This document shows, in pieces, positions 1-6,195 of a stretch of DNA of 6,823 nucleotides (its first letter is position 1; every line of letters starts with the position of its first letter). Source of the DNA: SFWF01 sp964599835 (GTDB lineage Bacteria; Bacillota; Clostridia; Oscillospirales; Acutalibacteraceae); assembly GCA_964599835.1 (NCBI GenBank), contig CAZRHF010000119.1, positions 1 through 6,823 on the forward strand. Reading direction: 5' to 3'. The notes under the pieces were generated by a model. It did not search any database. It worked only from the letters and a program-made list of their open reading frames with translations, and had not been told where the DNA came from. A program made the translations under genes and the position numbers.

Positions 1-38
1 CCTGCGGGGCGCAAGGGGATTTATATCATAGTAAGCTT

Positions 39-192
39 CCGCCGAGATCCCGCCTGCGGCGATTTTGCGACGGTATCTGCGACAATGGGTCATTCTGAGC
101 CTGCCGAACCCGTAGGGCGACAACGTAGTTGAGCCAGTCTCATTGTCGCAAAATTTCGACTTCGCTTCGCTCCGCTCAGGATGACCCGGCGG
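39..192. repeat. 154-bp palindromic repeat element, long form
   Basis: The ends form an imperfect terminal inverted repeat: CCGCCG-AG-ATCC (39-50) matches the reverse complement of GGAT-GACC-CGGCGG (179-192). Inside are further inverted repeats: 62-71 with 145-154 (ATTTTGCGAC/GTCGCAAAAT, perfect), 78-87 with 141-150 (TGCGACAATG/CATTGTCGCA, perfect) and 87-100 with 174-187 (GGGTCATTCTGAGC, one mismatch). The outer parts match the short element at 4564-4623 read on its minus strand: CGAGATCCCGCCTGCGGCG here against CGAGATCCCGCCTACGGCG there, and GCTCAGGATGACCCG identical at the other end. The motif GGTCATTCTGAGC resembles interspersed repeats that I recall from many Clostridia and Bacteroides genomes. 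It has no coding potential and may be a non-autonomous (MITE- or REP-like) element. Confidence 0.75.
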
Positions 193-200
193 CGCTGACA

Positions 201-235
201 CCTGTAACCTGCAACCTGAAACCTGCAACCTGTTC
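201..235. repeat. Heptamer tandem array, CCTGNAA
   Basis: Five consecutive 7-base units are visible: CCTGTAA, CCTGCAA, CCTGAAA, CCTGCAA and the degenerate CCTGTTC. Only position 5 varies in the first four units. The array directly follows the repeat element at 39-192 and lies outside any gene. Such short arrays change copy number by slippage. No function is evident. Confidence 0.8.
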
Positions 236-282
236 TCTATCCGTCGGAGACACCTCGCAACTATCCACTGTCACCTATGTTT

Positions 283-612
283 TTAAATTACATTTTTAAC
301 CTGCTCTGCCCTCGTCAGTCTTGCCTTTGCCTTGCGGTAAAGAAGCATAAAATATTGCTGAAGCTCACCGTCTCCCTCACCCAGAGCAAGCTTTTCAGCC
401 ACTCCGTAGGTGAATATGGTAAGCACCTTCTCCTCGGGGTAGTTAATTTCCCCCGAAAGGGAGGCAACGGGGCTGTATTCGGCAGCACCCGCCGCCTCGA
501 AAAGATCGTCATAGACCTGATTTATAACCGTAACCGCCTTGCGCTGAAGGGCAGGATCATCGGTATATCCAAGGCTGTCCAAAGCCTTCTTGTAAATGTC
601 ATTTGCCGTCAT
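283..612 (-). CDS. Head-tail connector-like protein (putative)
   Basis: This 109-aa protein probably forms part of the neck ring under the portal, joining the filled head to the tail. It is predicted to be mainly helical. An N-terminal helix (MTANDIYKKALDSLGY, 1-16) is followed by a second helix around 23-40 (KAVTVINQVYDDLFEAAG), an SLSGEINYPEE turn near 51-61 and helical segments to about residue 100. This layout, with the 'L..E...P' turn before an 'f.yGvAe.LA..eGD' helix, fits small gp6-like connector proteins of Gram-positive phages as I remember them. The ATG start is secure: GGAGG lies 9 nt upstream, and the start shares an ATGA overlap with the portal stop, implying translational coupling. 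Position directly after the portal supports a neck role. The exact family is inferred, not shown, and a minor head-completion protein is the alternative. Confidence 0.6.
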   Translation of the reverse strand: MTANDIYKKALDSLGYTDDPALQRKAVTVINQVYDDLFEAAGAAEYSPVASLSGEINYPEEKVLTIFTYGVAEKLALGEGDGELQQYFMLLYRKAKARLTRAEQVKNVI

Positions 613-2423
613 ATCTGCTGTCCTCCCATGATCTGCTGAAGCATAAGCTGCTGTTCCTCGGGCGGCATCTGTGCATAAGCCGCATATTCCTGCGGATGCT
701 CTGCCGCAAACTGCTGCATAACGTCACTCTGCATTCCCTGCTGTTTACTTGCCGCATCCATCTGCTTTGAGGCATCGTCTATAAGCTCCGAAAGTCTCGG
801 CACGATACCCTTAGGCAGTCTTTCAAGATACTGCTTGGGGTTTATAATCTGAGCGTTCAGCAGACCGTCAAGGGTGGAGATCTGTACCGCCTCGCTCCAG
901 AGGGTGGAAGCTCCTACGTCAACGCGGACGGTGAAAACGAGGTTTTTATATCTTTTGCCGTCAAAGGGGATATACTGTCTGCCGTCGCGGGTGTCCACCT
1001 CTATCATCCGCTTGCCGTACTTATTGAGCCAGATATCAAGCCATATCCTCGCGACCTCCTCAATGAAGGCGTAGAATCTGTTCTGATAGGGCTGTAAGGG
1101 TGCCGTAGCGGCCTCCTTGACCTGAATAATAGCCTGCGCATTGTCGGGTCGCAGGTTGCCCAGCGCGGCGTCGTTGGCTCCCGAGGTGGAAAGGGTGTTG
1201 CTTATAAGGTCGTTAACCGCCGCCTGATACTGAGAAGCCCAGGCAGGAGGGTTAACGTACTGAATTGCACCCGATACCTCGTCTGCAGAGCCAAACACCT
1301 TAAAGACCTGCCCGGGATCGTTGGTTACCTTATCGGTGATGACGTCGCCGTTGACCAACATCTTCGGCATACCGAAATTGAGAGCCGACCAACATTCTGC
1401 GGTAAGCATACGGTTAATTGCTATCTGATTCGGGATAAGGTAGGTTATTTCGCTGTCACCGTAGGCGCAGGAACGCCTCTGATCCCAGCGCATTACGGCA
1501 AGCGGATATCTCGTAAGTCCTATGTCCCAGGGCTTTCTCACCGTTGCCTTTTCGGTGCATTTTACCGCCATAACCTTAAAAGCAGAATCGTCCTTATCCC
1601 ACTCTTTATAAAACTTTGTAATTACCGTAACGCGGCGGCTGTCGGTGGGCTCCTGTTCTCCGCGATCACCCGAATTGTATTGTGTCGCGCCGTCGGGGAT
1701 AATGTCTTCACAGGGCAGACCGTTACGCCTTGCCTCTCTGCGGACCGCCTCCACGTCAAGCCTCTGCGAAATAAGAATAAACGGCTGACTCTGAACGTCG
1801 TCGTTGTTGGGATCCCCGAAAACAACGTTCTCCACGTCGAGGATCTCATACTTAAGGTCGCCCTTTATCTTGGTAGTCCTGCCCTCGTCGGCATAAAGAC
1901 CCGTCTCTATATCCTCGTCCCAGTATGAATAAGAGATTCCCGAGCCGCTTATGTAGGCGTTACGTAAAAACATCGCGTTCTTAATATCGAAGCCTACCCT
2001 CTCGGCGGTAATTCGGAAATATCCGCTCATAGCGTCGGTTATGACCGAGACCTCTGCGGGTTCGGGGTTTGCCATAGGAGCCTGCCACTCACCGCCCATC
2101 ATCAGGGACTGCGTCTCGGCACCTTGCTTCTTAATCTCGGTGGTGTTGGGTATTCCTTCGGCGGTAAAAGCCACCGCTACGGGCGCCGAGCCGATATTCG
2201 ACATCTTGTATTCGCCGATACGCTTAATAACGTTATGGCGCACAAGGGGTCGTTCGTTTCCGCACTGAGCACCGTACCATTGGTCGCCTACATAAAAGCG
2301 TTCGTTCATCTTGGTCTGCTCGAATATACCCAGCTTTCCTACAGAGGACTTGTAATTGTTCCCCTGCTCATACTCGCTGAATATAGCCTTCGCCTCAGTC
2401 TTTATCTGATGTCTTTCCTGCAT
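609..2423 (-). CDS. Portal protein, P22-like type
   Basis: This 604-aa protein should form the dodecameric portal ring at one capsid vertex, through which TerL pumps DNA. The N-terminus carries the NERFYVGDQWYG motif (40-51) typical of this portal class. A long mixed core follows, with DVENVVFGDPN (196-206) and PLAVMRWDQRRSCAYGDSEI (307-326). The helical stem region is around 395-470 and includes NDAALGNLRPDNAQAIIQVK (417-436). The C-terminal tail (about 550-604) is rich in Gln, Met and Ala and probably helical. P22 portal is longer (about 725 aa), so this is a compact version. The ATG at 2423 lies 29 nt inside the preceding gene. An AGGCGG site 9 nt upstream is the likely ribosome site, since the nearer AAGAAGG abuts the ATG. 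The portal identity is strong, but the subfamily is less certain. It sits downstream of the capsid gene, which is unusual. Confidence 0.88.
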   Translation of the reverse strand: MQERHQIKTEAKAIFSEYEQGNNYKSSVGKLGIFEQTKMNERFYVGDQWYGAQCGNERPLVRHNVIKRIGEYKMSNIGSAPVAVAFTAEGIPNTTEIKKQGAETQSLMMGGEWQAPMANPEPAEVSVITDAMSGYFRITAERVGFDIKNAMFLRNAYISGSGISYSYWDEDIETGLYADEGRTTKIKGDLKYEILDVENVVFGDPNNDDVQSQPFILISQRLDVEAVRREARRNGLPCEDIIPDGATQYNSGDRGEQEPTDSRRVTVITKFYKEWDKDDSAFKVMAVKCTEKATVRKPWDIGLTRYPLAVMRWDQRRSCAYGDSEITYLIPNQIAINRMLTAECWSALNFGMPKMLVNGDVITDKVTNDPGQVFKVFGSADEVSGAIQYVNPPAWASQYQAAVNDLISNTLSTSGANDAALGNLRPDNAQAIIQVKEAATAPLQPYQNRFYAFIEEVARIWLDIWLNKYGKRMIEVDTRDGRQYIPFDGKRYKNLVFTVRVDVGASTLWSEAVQISTLDGLLNAQIINPKQYLERLPKGIVPRLSELIDDASKQMDAASKQQGMQSDVMQQFAAEHPQEYAAYAQMPPEEQQLMLQQIMGGQQI

Positions 2424-2589
2424 CCTTCTTTACCGCCTTTCTTCTTTTCGCTGTTGTCGCCTGCTTTACCTTTTCCTCCTGCCACTTTTCGTCTATATAA
2501 AAGCCTTTATCTAAAAGCTGATTTTTCTCTTTCTCGCTATCGATATATATAACGCGGTTGCCATATCCGCTTAAAAGTCTGTATTTCAT
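2395..2589 (-). CDS. Small basic protein between capsid and portal
   Basis: I do not recognise the family of this 64-aa protein. The N-terminal half (MKYRLLSGYGNRVIYIDS, then a KEKNQLLDKGF helix) looks like a small folded beta-beta-alpha domain. The C-terminal half (about 38-64) is lysine-rich and low in complexity (AKRRKAVKKDAGKTSDKD) and probably disordered or nucleic-acid binding. GGAG lies about 10 nt upstream of the ATG, and the gene overlaps the portal start by 29 nt in another frame, so the two are probably translationally coupled. Genes at this place in phage operons often encode minor head or capsid-stabilising proteins, but nothing in the sequence proves that. It lies just after the hairpin at 2606-2641, so its level may be lower than that of the capsid gene. 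Confidence 0.7.
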   Translation of the reverse strand: MKYRLLSGYGNRVIYIDSEKEKNQLLDKGFYIDEKWQEEKVKQATTAKRRKAVKKDAGKTSDKD

Positions 2590-2605
2590 AGTAAAATCTC
2601 TCCAT

Positions 2606-2641
2606 ATTAAAAATTAGGGCTGCCTACTTATGAGACAGCCC
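2606..2641 (-). terminator. Intrinsic terminator between capsid and portal genes
   Basis: On the minus strand a 9-pair stem forms from GGGCTGTCT and AGGCAGCCC with a 7-nt loop, followed by TAATTTTTAATA. One pair is a T-G wobble on the minus strand but a C-A mismatch on the plus strand, so the hairpin favours minus-strand RNA. It lies downstream of the capsid gene and just upstream of the 64-aa gene. A leaky terminator here would give abundant capsid mRNA and less portal mRNA, matching the hundreds-to-twelve stoichiometry. The U-run is interrupted, so read-through is likely. Confidence 0.6.
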
Positions 2642-2642
2642 C

Positions 2643-2657
2643 GCGGCGAGCCGCCGC
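2643..2657. repeat. GC-rich palindrome GCGGCG-AGC-CGCCGC
   Basis: Two perfect 6-base arms flank a 3-base spacer. No U-run follows on either strand close enough for a standard terminator. It lies between the terminator at 2606-2641 and the palindrome at 2734-2754 and is much more GC-rich than the adjacent AT-rich bases at 2668-2696. It is probably a small interspersed palindromic repeat. Confidence 0.55.
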
Positions 2658-2733
2658 TCCCAAACGGGAATTTATTTTTTTATGTTTCTTAATTTGCAGA
2701 CCCGACCGTTATATTGGTTCGGTATCCGCAGTA

Positions 2734-2754
2734 GGGGCGGTCATCGGCCGCCCG
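2734..2754. repeat. GC-rich palindrome GGGCGG-N7-CCGCCC
   Basis: Perfect 6-base arms at 2735-2740 and 2748-2753 flank the spacer TCATCGG. The palindrome begins 7 nt after the capsid stop codon on the minus strand. The wider sequence (GTAGGGGCGG...CCGCCCG) resembles palindromic repeats that I recall as common in intergenic regions of Ruminococcaceae-type genomes. The hairpin could protect the 3' end of capsid mRNA. It has no U-run, so it is not a classical terminator. Confidence 0.6.
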
Positions 2755-2761
2755 TTCTGTG

Positions 2762-3724
2762 CTATGCACTGAAGGAAGCCCAGATTGCATTTAATCCTGA
2801 CTTCTTTACAAATACATCGTAGTAAATACGATAGTCGAACTTGTATGCATCTGCATCAAGGTTCTGCTCGGGGGTGAAGATACGAATCTTCTCGGTCTTC
2901 TTTACAAGGCTTGCTACCTTCTTAGGAAGCACCAGCATACGGATATTCTGTGCTCCGCCTGCGGTGTCGGGCTTAAAGCCGCCTGAAGTGTGTGTATCAT
3001 CGGTTGTCACAAACTCAAAAGCGGTCTTCATTCTCGCACTTGATACAGGAATAAGGGTAACACCGTCGATTTTATCAACTTTAAGATTTACCTCTCCCTT
3101 CTTAAAGTCGGAAACAACAATTCTTCGAGCGATCTCCGGACTGGATTTGAATGCACTGTACGCTGTAGGGTCTACAAAGCATACAAGCTCCTCATCAAAA
3201 CCTGCAACGTCCTGAACGTTAGATACAAGCTGATTGAACACGGCATAGGGTGCGGCATCTTCCCAAGCCACAGTGTGTTCATCACTGCCGCGCACCGCGC
3301 TGAGTGTCGGTTCTTTTTCAGCGTTGATTTTTCCTGCCGCAACGCTTGCCAGCTTGGAAAGAATATAGGCGTCGCTTTCGGGAACAACCTGGGTGCGGAC
3401 GTATTCGCCCATAACCTGACCTGCAAGGTTTGCAATTCCGTTCTCGTCCATATCCTCACGGTCGATCTGAATGGAACGGGCACGGTCCATCGCCATAGTG
3501 AAAGGCTCGTTAGCTACGGTAACGGCGGCACGATTAAATCCGTTGTCGCGGTCATAGTCAACAAGACCGACAAAGTCGATATTGGGGATCAGAACGGTTT
3601 TTGCGCCTACGAACTTAGCCTTAAGAACGTTGTCGGCGAGGAATCCGGTAACGGCCTTCTGCACATAGGCCTTATCGAGCTCGGAAGCAAACTTCTGAGC
3701 GTATTCAATAGAATTGATAGTCAT
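2762..3724 (-). CDS. Major capsid protein
   Basis: This 320-aa protein is the probable coat subunit that forms the icosahedral shell, likely with an HK97-type fold. Key visible regions are an N-terminal helix (1-30), a beta-rich E-loop-like part with DYDRDNGFNRAAVTVANEPF (56-75), and the segment MAMDRARSIQIDREDMDENG (77-96). A long spine-like helix follows (about 97-130, containing VRTQVVPESDAYILSKLAS). An A-domain-like part around 165-240 includes FVDPTAYSAF (183-192) and a C-terminal strand ends DAYKFDYRIYYDVFVKKSG (292-310). The 'tmamDR.RS..iD..D.de' and 'R.qviPe.DAY..skl' patterns are, in my recollection, characteristic of Clostridia phage capsids. There is no protease domain or long N-terminal delta region, which fits a separate scaffold. 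AGGAG lies about 8-9 nt before the ATG. The gene follows the scaffold by 18 nt. Confidence 0.88.
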   Translation of the reverse strand: MTINSIEYAQKFASELDKAYVQKAVTGFLADNVLKAKFVGAKTVLIPNIDFVGLVDYDRDNGFNRAAVTVANEPFTMAMDRARSIQIDREDMDENGIANLAGQVMGEYVRTQVVPESDAYILSKLASVAAGKINAEKEPTLSAVRGSDEHTVAWEDAAPYAVFNQLVSNVQDVAGFDEELVCFVDPTAYSAFKSSPEIARRIVVSDFKKGEVNLKVDKIDGVTLIPVSSARMKTAFEFVTTDDTHTSGGFKPDTAGGAQNIRMLVLPKKVASLVKKTEKIRIFTPEQNLDADAYKFDYRIYYDVFVKKSGLNAIWASFSA

Positions 3725-3742
3725 AACATTTTCTCCTTTTCA

Positions 3743-4525
3743 TTAGCTCCACACTCCTCCCTTAAATGCCGACATAAGGTTGTCCTCGGCTTTATCGGAA
3801 GCTACGGAGCCGACATTTTGATTTTTATTTTTCTCGGAGGTAGCCTTCGCCTCCTCCACACGAGTTCGCTCCGAACGTTCATATCGGAGCAGTTCCAGCT
3901 CAAGGTTTCCGCTCTTAATCGCCCTCTTGATGACCGCATCAGGTACCTTCTCAATGCTGTCATATTCGGGAAATAAAGCACGTGCCTCCTCAAACTGTTC
4001 TGCAAGCTTGGCGGTTGCGCTCTTCTGCGCTTCCTCCTCGGCCTGCTTTTCTGCGGCGTTACGGTTGGTTACGGCTTGGTCATAAGCCTTGCGGTTCTTC
4101 TGACGCCGAAGCTCTAACATATCACCGACAACGTCGCTGTCCTCGCCGAATTGCGCTACAAGCTCCTCGCGGTAATCGCTCTCGTCACTCTCCACAAGGC
4201 TCTTAACGTAGTCCTTAACCGACATCCCCTTAAGGGTGGCGACGTAGTCAAGATCGTCAAGCAGCTTCTTGTCGCTCTCCTCGTAGTGCTTGCCAAGCTG
4301 AGCAAGGCGTTTGGCCTCCTCCTTGGTAACCTTAAGATCCTCGTGACGGTAGCGGAGGGTAAATTCCTCCCTCTCTGCATCTTCGGCAGTCTGCGCGGCC
4401 TGAGTGTCGGCATCTTCCGTGGCCGTGGTATCGGTCTCGGCGGTTGCCCCTTCTTCGGTCGCTGATTCCTGTGTTACGTTCTCCTCGGGTATGGTGGCCT
4501 CGGTGTTCATAACGTTCTCTTCCAT
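3743..4525 (-). CDS. Capsid scaffolding protein
   Basis: This 260-aa protein probably guides capsid assembly and leaves, or is lost from, the procapsid before packaging. The first 50 residues are acidic and Thr/Ala/Glu-rich and likely disordered. Residues about 55-185 are charged and helical with coiled-coil character (for example RNAAEKQAEEEAQKSATAKL). A conserved-looking LFPEYDSIEKVPDAVIKRAI segment follows near 188-207. A basic Arg/Lys region (about 217-237) leads to a C-terminal AEDNLMSAFKGG motif of the kind that contacts coat protein in many Gram-positive phage scaffolds. The start at 4525 has a strong AAGGAGG 8 nt upstream; the internal ATG six codons on lacks such a site. Its place immediately upstream of the capsid gene is the usual scaffold-coat pair. 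There is no protease motif, so this is not a fused prohead protease. Confidence 0.82.
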   Translation of the reverse strand: MEENVMNTEATIPEENVTQESATEEGATAETDTTATEDADTQAAQTAEDAEREEFTLRYRHEDLKVTKEEAKRLAQLGKHYEESDKKLLDDLDYVATLKGMSVKDYVKSLVESDESDYREELVAQFGEDSDVVGDMLELRRQKNRKAYDQAVTNRNAAEKQAEEEAQKSATAKLAEQFEEARALFPEYDSIEKVPDAVIKRAIKSGNLELELLRYERSERTRVEEAKATSEKNKNQNVGSVASDKAEDNLMSAFKGGVWS

Positions 4526-4563
4526 TTAAAATTCCTCCTTAATGGTGATAAGGTTTATATATC

Positions 4564-4623
4564 TTGTCGGGTCATCCTGAGCGTAGTCGAACCCGAAGGG
4601 CGCCGTAGGCGGGATCTCGACAA
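4564..4623. repeat. 60-bp palindromic repeat element, short form
   Basis: The ends are imperfect terminal inverted repeats: TTGTCG-GGTC-ATCC (4564-4577) against GGAT-CT-CGACAA (4612-4623). Both terminal segments match the longer element at 39-192 read in the opposite orientation. The internal GTCGAACCCGAAGGGC (4586-4601) also matches GCCGAACCCGTAGGGC at 103-118. The element fills most of the gap between the small membrane protein gene and the scaffold, so it will be transcribed in the scaffold leader and can fold as a hairpin upstream of the scaffold ribosome site. Its high GC content contrasts with the AT-rich flanks. Confidence 0.75.
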
Positions 4624-4634
4624 AAGATCAATAA

Positions 4635-4838
4635 TTATTCGACTGCATCCTGCTCGGTGCCGTCGTAGCTCATAAAGTTTTCAAGCTCCTTCTGAAGCTT
4701 ATCTGCCTGCCGTTTCTCTTCCTCTGTGGGCTCTTTGGGTATGGTGGAGGGTCTTTTCCTTCCCTTCCACTTGAAACCGCAGAAAAACGCTAAAATAAGG
4801 GAAATTTCCCAAAGCATAATTAAAATCACATAAACCAA
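4635..4838 (-). CDS. Small single-pass membrane protein, TTG start
   Basis: This 67-aa protein of unknown function lies between TerL and scaffold. I place the start at TTG 4838-4836 because GGAGG lies 8 nt upstream, while the later GTG and ATG are too far from it. The start lies 1 nt after the TerL stop. The open frame continues upstream inside TerL, but that extension has no ribosome-site support. Residues about 2-21 (VYVILIMLWEISLILAFFCG) form one transmembrane helix. A basic patch KWKGRKR then predicts the C-terminus in the cytoplasm. A charged helix (EEEKRQADKLQKELENF) and the end MSYDGTEQDAVE follow. I recall similar small membrane proteins with an 'ENFM.YDG' tail beside terminase genes in Clostridia phages. 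The helix could tether a packaging or head component at the membrane, but a holin-like role is not supported by its position. Confidence 0.72.
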   Translation of the reverse strand: MVYVILIMLWEISLILAFFCGFKWKGRKRPSTIPKEPTEEEKRQADKLQKELENFMSYDGTEQDAVE

Positions 4839-4839
4839 A

Positions 4840-6195
4840 TTAAAATCCTCCGATATCCGCGGCCGATATGCCGTGATAGATGTTGTAATATTCGTCTGCC
4901 GTCGGCCTTCGCTTCTCTTCCTTCGTCGGATGAAAGGTCTTGACGTCGTAGAAGGCGTATCGCATAGCATCCATAAGATGGTTGTTCTTGTCCTCCGGGA
5001 CGTTGATGCCGCCCCCGGCCTTGTCCTTTTTCCAGCAGTAGGACGATAGTTCCGCTATGGTCGCCTTGCAAGACGGCAACACGCAAATTCTATACCCCTG
5101 AAGGGCAGAGATACCGTTCACTACGCTGTCCCGACCCTTCACCGACGGGGCTATTCTGCCGATTCCCAGCCGCCTGAGATCGTCGTTGCTCTTAGGCTCT
5201 GCCGCATCGGCGCGAATACGTTCTTTAGCATAGCCCTTACTTTTTATCATTCGGGCTATGTCCTCATTGAGCATCTTCTTCTCGTAATGCTCGTCATATA
5301 TCCAGATTTCCTTTTTGAGGGGGTTCACGATAAAGGCAATAAAAGCGGTGGGGTCGTTGGTGTAGCCGTAATCAAGCCCGAAAAAGGACCGATACTGCCA
5401 CGATACGTCCTCGGCAGGGCCTTCCGCTCCCTTAACGATCGGCACGCCCTTGTCGCTTACGTCAAAATCCACGACCTCCCAGTTCTCATACACCAGCCCG
5501 TCTGCGATACCCCACTCTCCGAGACCTGTCACTAAATAACGACGATAATTTCGCTCTTTTAGCTCTTCCATCGCAATGTGATATTCAGGTGCTAAGTGTT
5601 CGTTGCAAAGATAAGTGGTTGAATACGTATCCGCTAAAGACGATTCCGTGTCAAAAAAACGTTTCTTCAGCCAATGATGCTCACTCCAAGGGTTAAAGGT
5701 TAAAGTCGTTTGATTAAAAAGCGGCGGAGGTACGTCACTTCTCGGCATCGAAAAATCCAATTTTTCAAAATCCTCTTCGCTTTCTATCTCGTAGGCCTCC
5801 TCTATCCACACCCAACAAAGATATCCCTTCTCCACGGTAGTCGAAGCCAGCTTCAGAACGTCGTCGAAGCCGCGGAAAAGGATCTTCTGCCCGGTCGGAA
5901 GGTAGATCATCTCCAGAGGAGAGACATTGTTCTTAAACAGGTGGGAGACCCCTAATTTTTCCTGAGCCCACTTAAGCTGAGCGAAGGTCGAGTCTCTGTG
6001 GGTGTTCATAACCGCCCGAACGACTAAAATGTTGCTTTCGGGATATTTCATAAGTCGGTAGATCAGATTCAGCGCAGTGGTGGTCGACTTCTTCGAACCT
6101 TTACCGCCCTTCAATACTCTATAACGTTTGCGGCTGTTCCAGAAGGAGCCGTACCCACCACCGACTATCTCACTAAGCCTTATCCGAGAGGTCAT
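4840..6195 (-). CDS. terL: Terminase large subunit (PBSX/Terminase_3-like)
   Basis: This 451-aa ATP-driven DNA-packaging motor and headful nuclease docks on the portal. The N-terminal ATPase carries a Walker A-like GGKGSKKS (30-37), a Walker B region YLCWVWIEEA (125-134) with acidic E132/E133, and the coupling motif TFNP (166-169). The C-terminal RNase H-like nuclease shows three acidic sites: D275 in FFGLDYGYTNDPTAF, D330 in RADAAEPKSNDDL and D409 in NHLMDAMRYAF. All expected catalytic parts are present and the length is normal for the family. The ATG at 6195 overlaps the TerS gene by 23 nt. Only a weak GGTGA about 6 nt upstream serves it, so coupling to TerS translation is likely. The N-terminal sequence IRLSEIVGGGY fits the family start. 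The stop overlaps the start region of the small membrane protein. Confidence 0.95.
   Translation of the reverse strand: MTSRIRLSEIVGGGYGSFWNSRKRYRVLKGGKGSKKSTTTALNLIYRLMKYPESNILVVRAVMNTHRDSTFAQLKWAQEKLGVSHLFKNNVSPLEMIYLPTGQKILFRGFDDVLKLASTTVEKGYLCWVWIEEAYEIESEEDFEKLDFSMPRSDVPPPLFNQTTLTFNPWSEHHWLKKRFFDTESSLADTYSTTYLCNEHLAPEYHIAMEELKERNYRRYLVTGLGEWGIADGLVYENWEVVDFDVSDKGVPIVKGAEGPAEDVSWQYRSFFGLDYGYTNDPTAFIAFIVNPLKKEIWIYDEHYEKKMLNEDIARMIKSKGYAKERIRADAAEPKSNDDLRRLGIGRIAPSVKGRDSVVNGISALQGYRICVLPSCKATIAELSSYCWKKDKAGGGINVPEDKNNHLMDAMRYAFYDVKTFHPTKEEKRRPTADEYYNIYHGISAADIGGF

Larger units (their letters stand above)
1..282. other. Repeat-filled non-coding region after the connector gene
   Basis: I see no credible gene in this stretch. 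It begins just past the stop codon of the head-tail connector gene and is occupied mostly by a 154-bp repeat element (39-192) and a heptamer tandem array (201-235), both listed separately. The first 30 bases contain a GC-rich block (GGGGCGCAAGGGGAT, 6-20) that may be another interspersed repeat. No clear intrinsic terminator follows the connector gene. Tail genes would be expected further left, outside the window, but nothing here shows them. Confidence 0.6.

Noticed and set aside
39..235. CRISPR array
   Set aside because: The repeats are palindromic element ends and a 7-base tandem array, without regular repeat-spacer units of CRISPR size.
277..639. A 120-codon plus-strand open frame opposite the connector gene
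   Set aside because: The minus-strand gene has a strong ribosome site, a coupled start and connector-like features; the plus frame has none of these.
2658..2690. Plus-strand terminator from TCCC-AAAC-GGGA followed by an AT-rich run
   Set aside because: The stem has only four pairs and no plus-strand gene would use it.
3275..3976. A 233-codon plus-strand open frame antisense to the capsid and scaffold genes
   Set aside because: It lies wholly opposite two well-supported genes, has no convincing ribosome site or family resemblance, and looks like a codon-bias shadow.
4839..4970. N-terminal extension of the small membrane protein into TerL
   Set aside because: The extra residues are read from the TerL C-terminal coding region in another frame, with no ribosome site; the TTG at 4838 explains the GGAGG.
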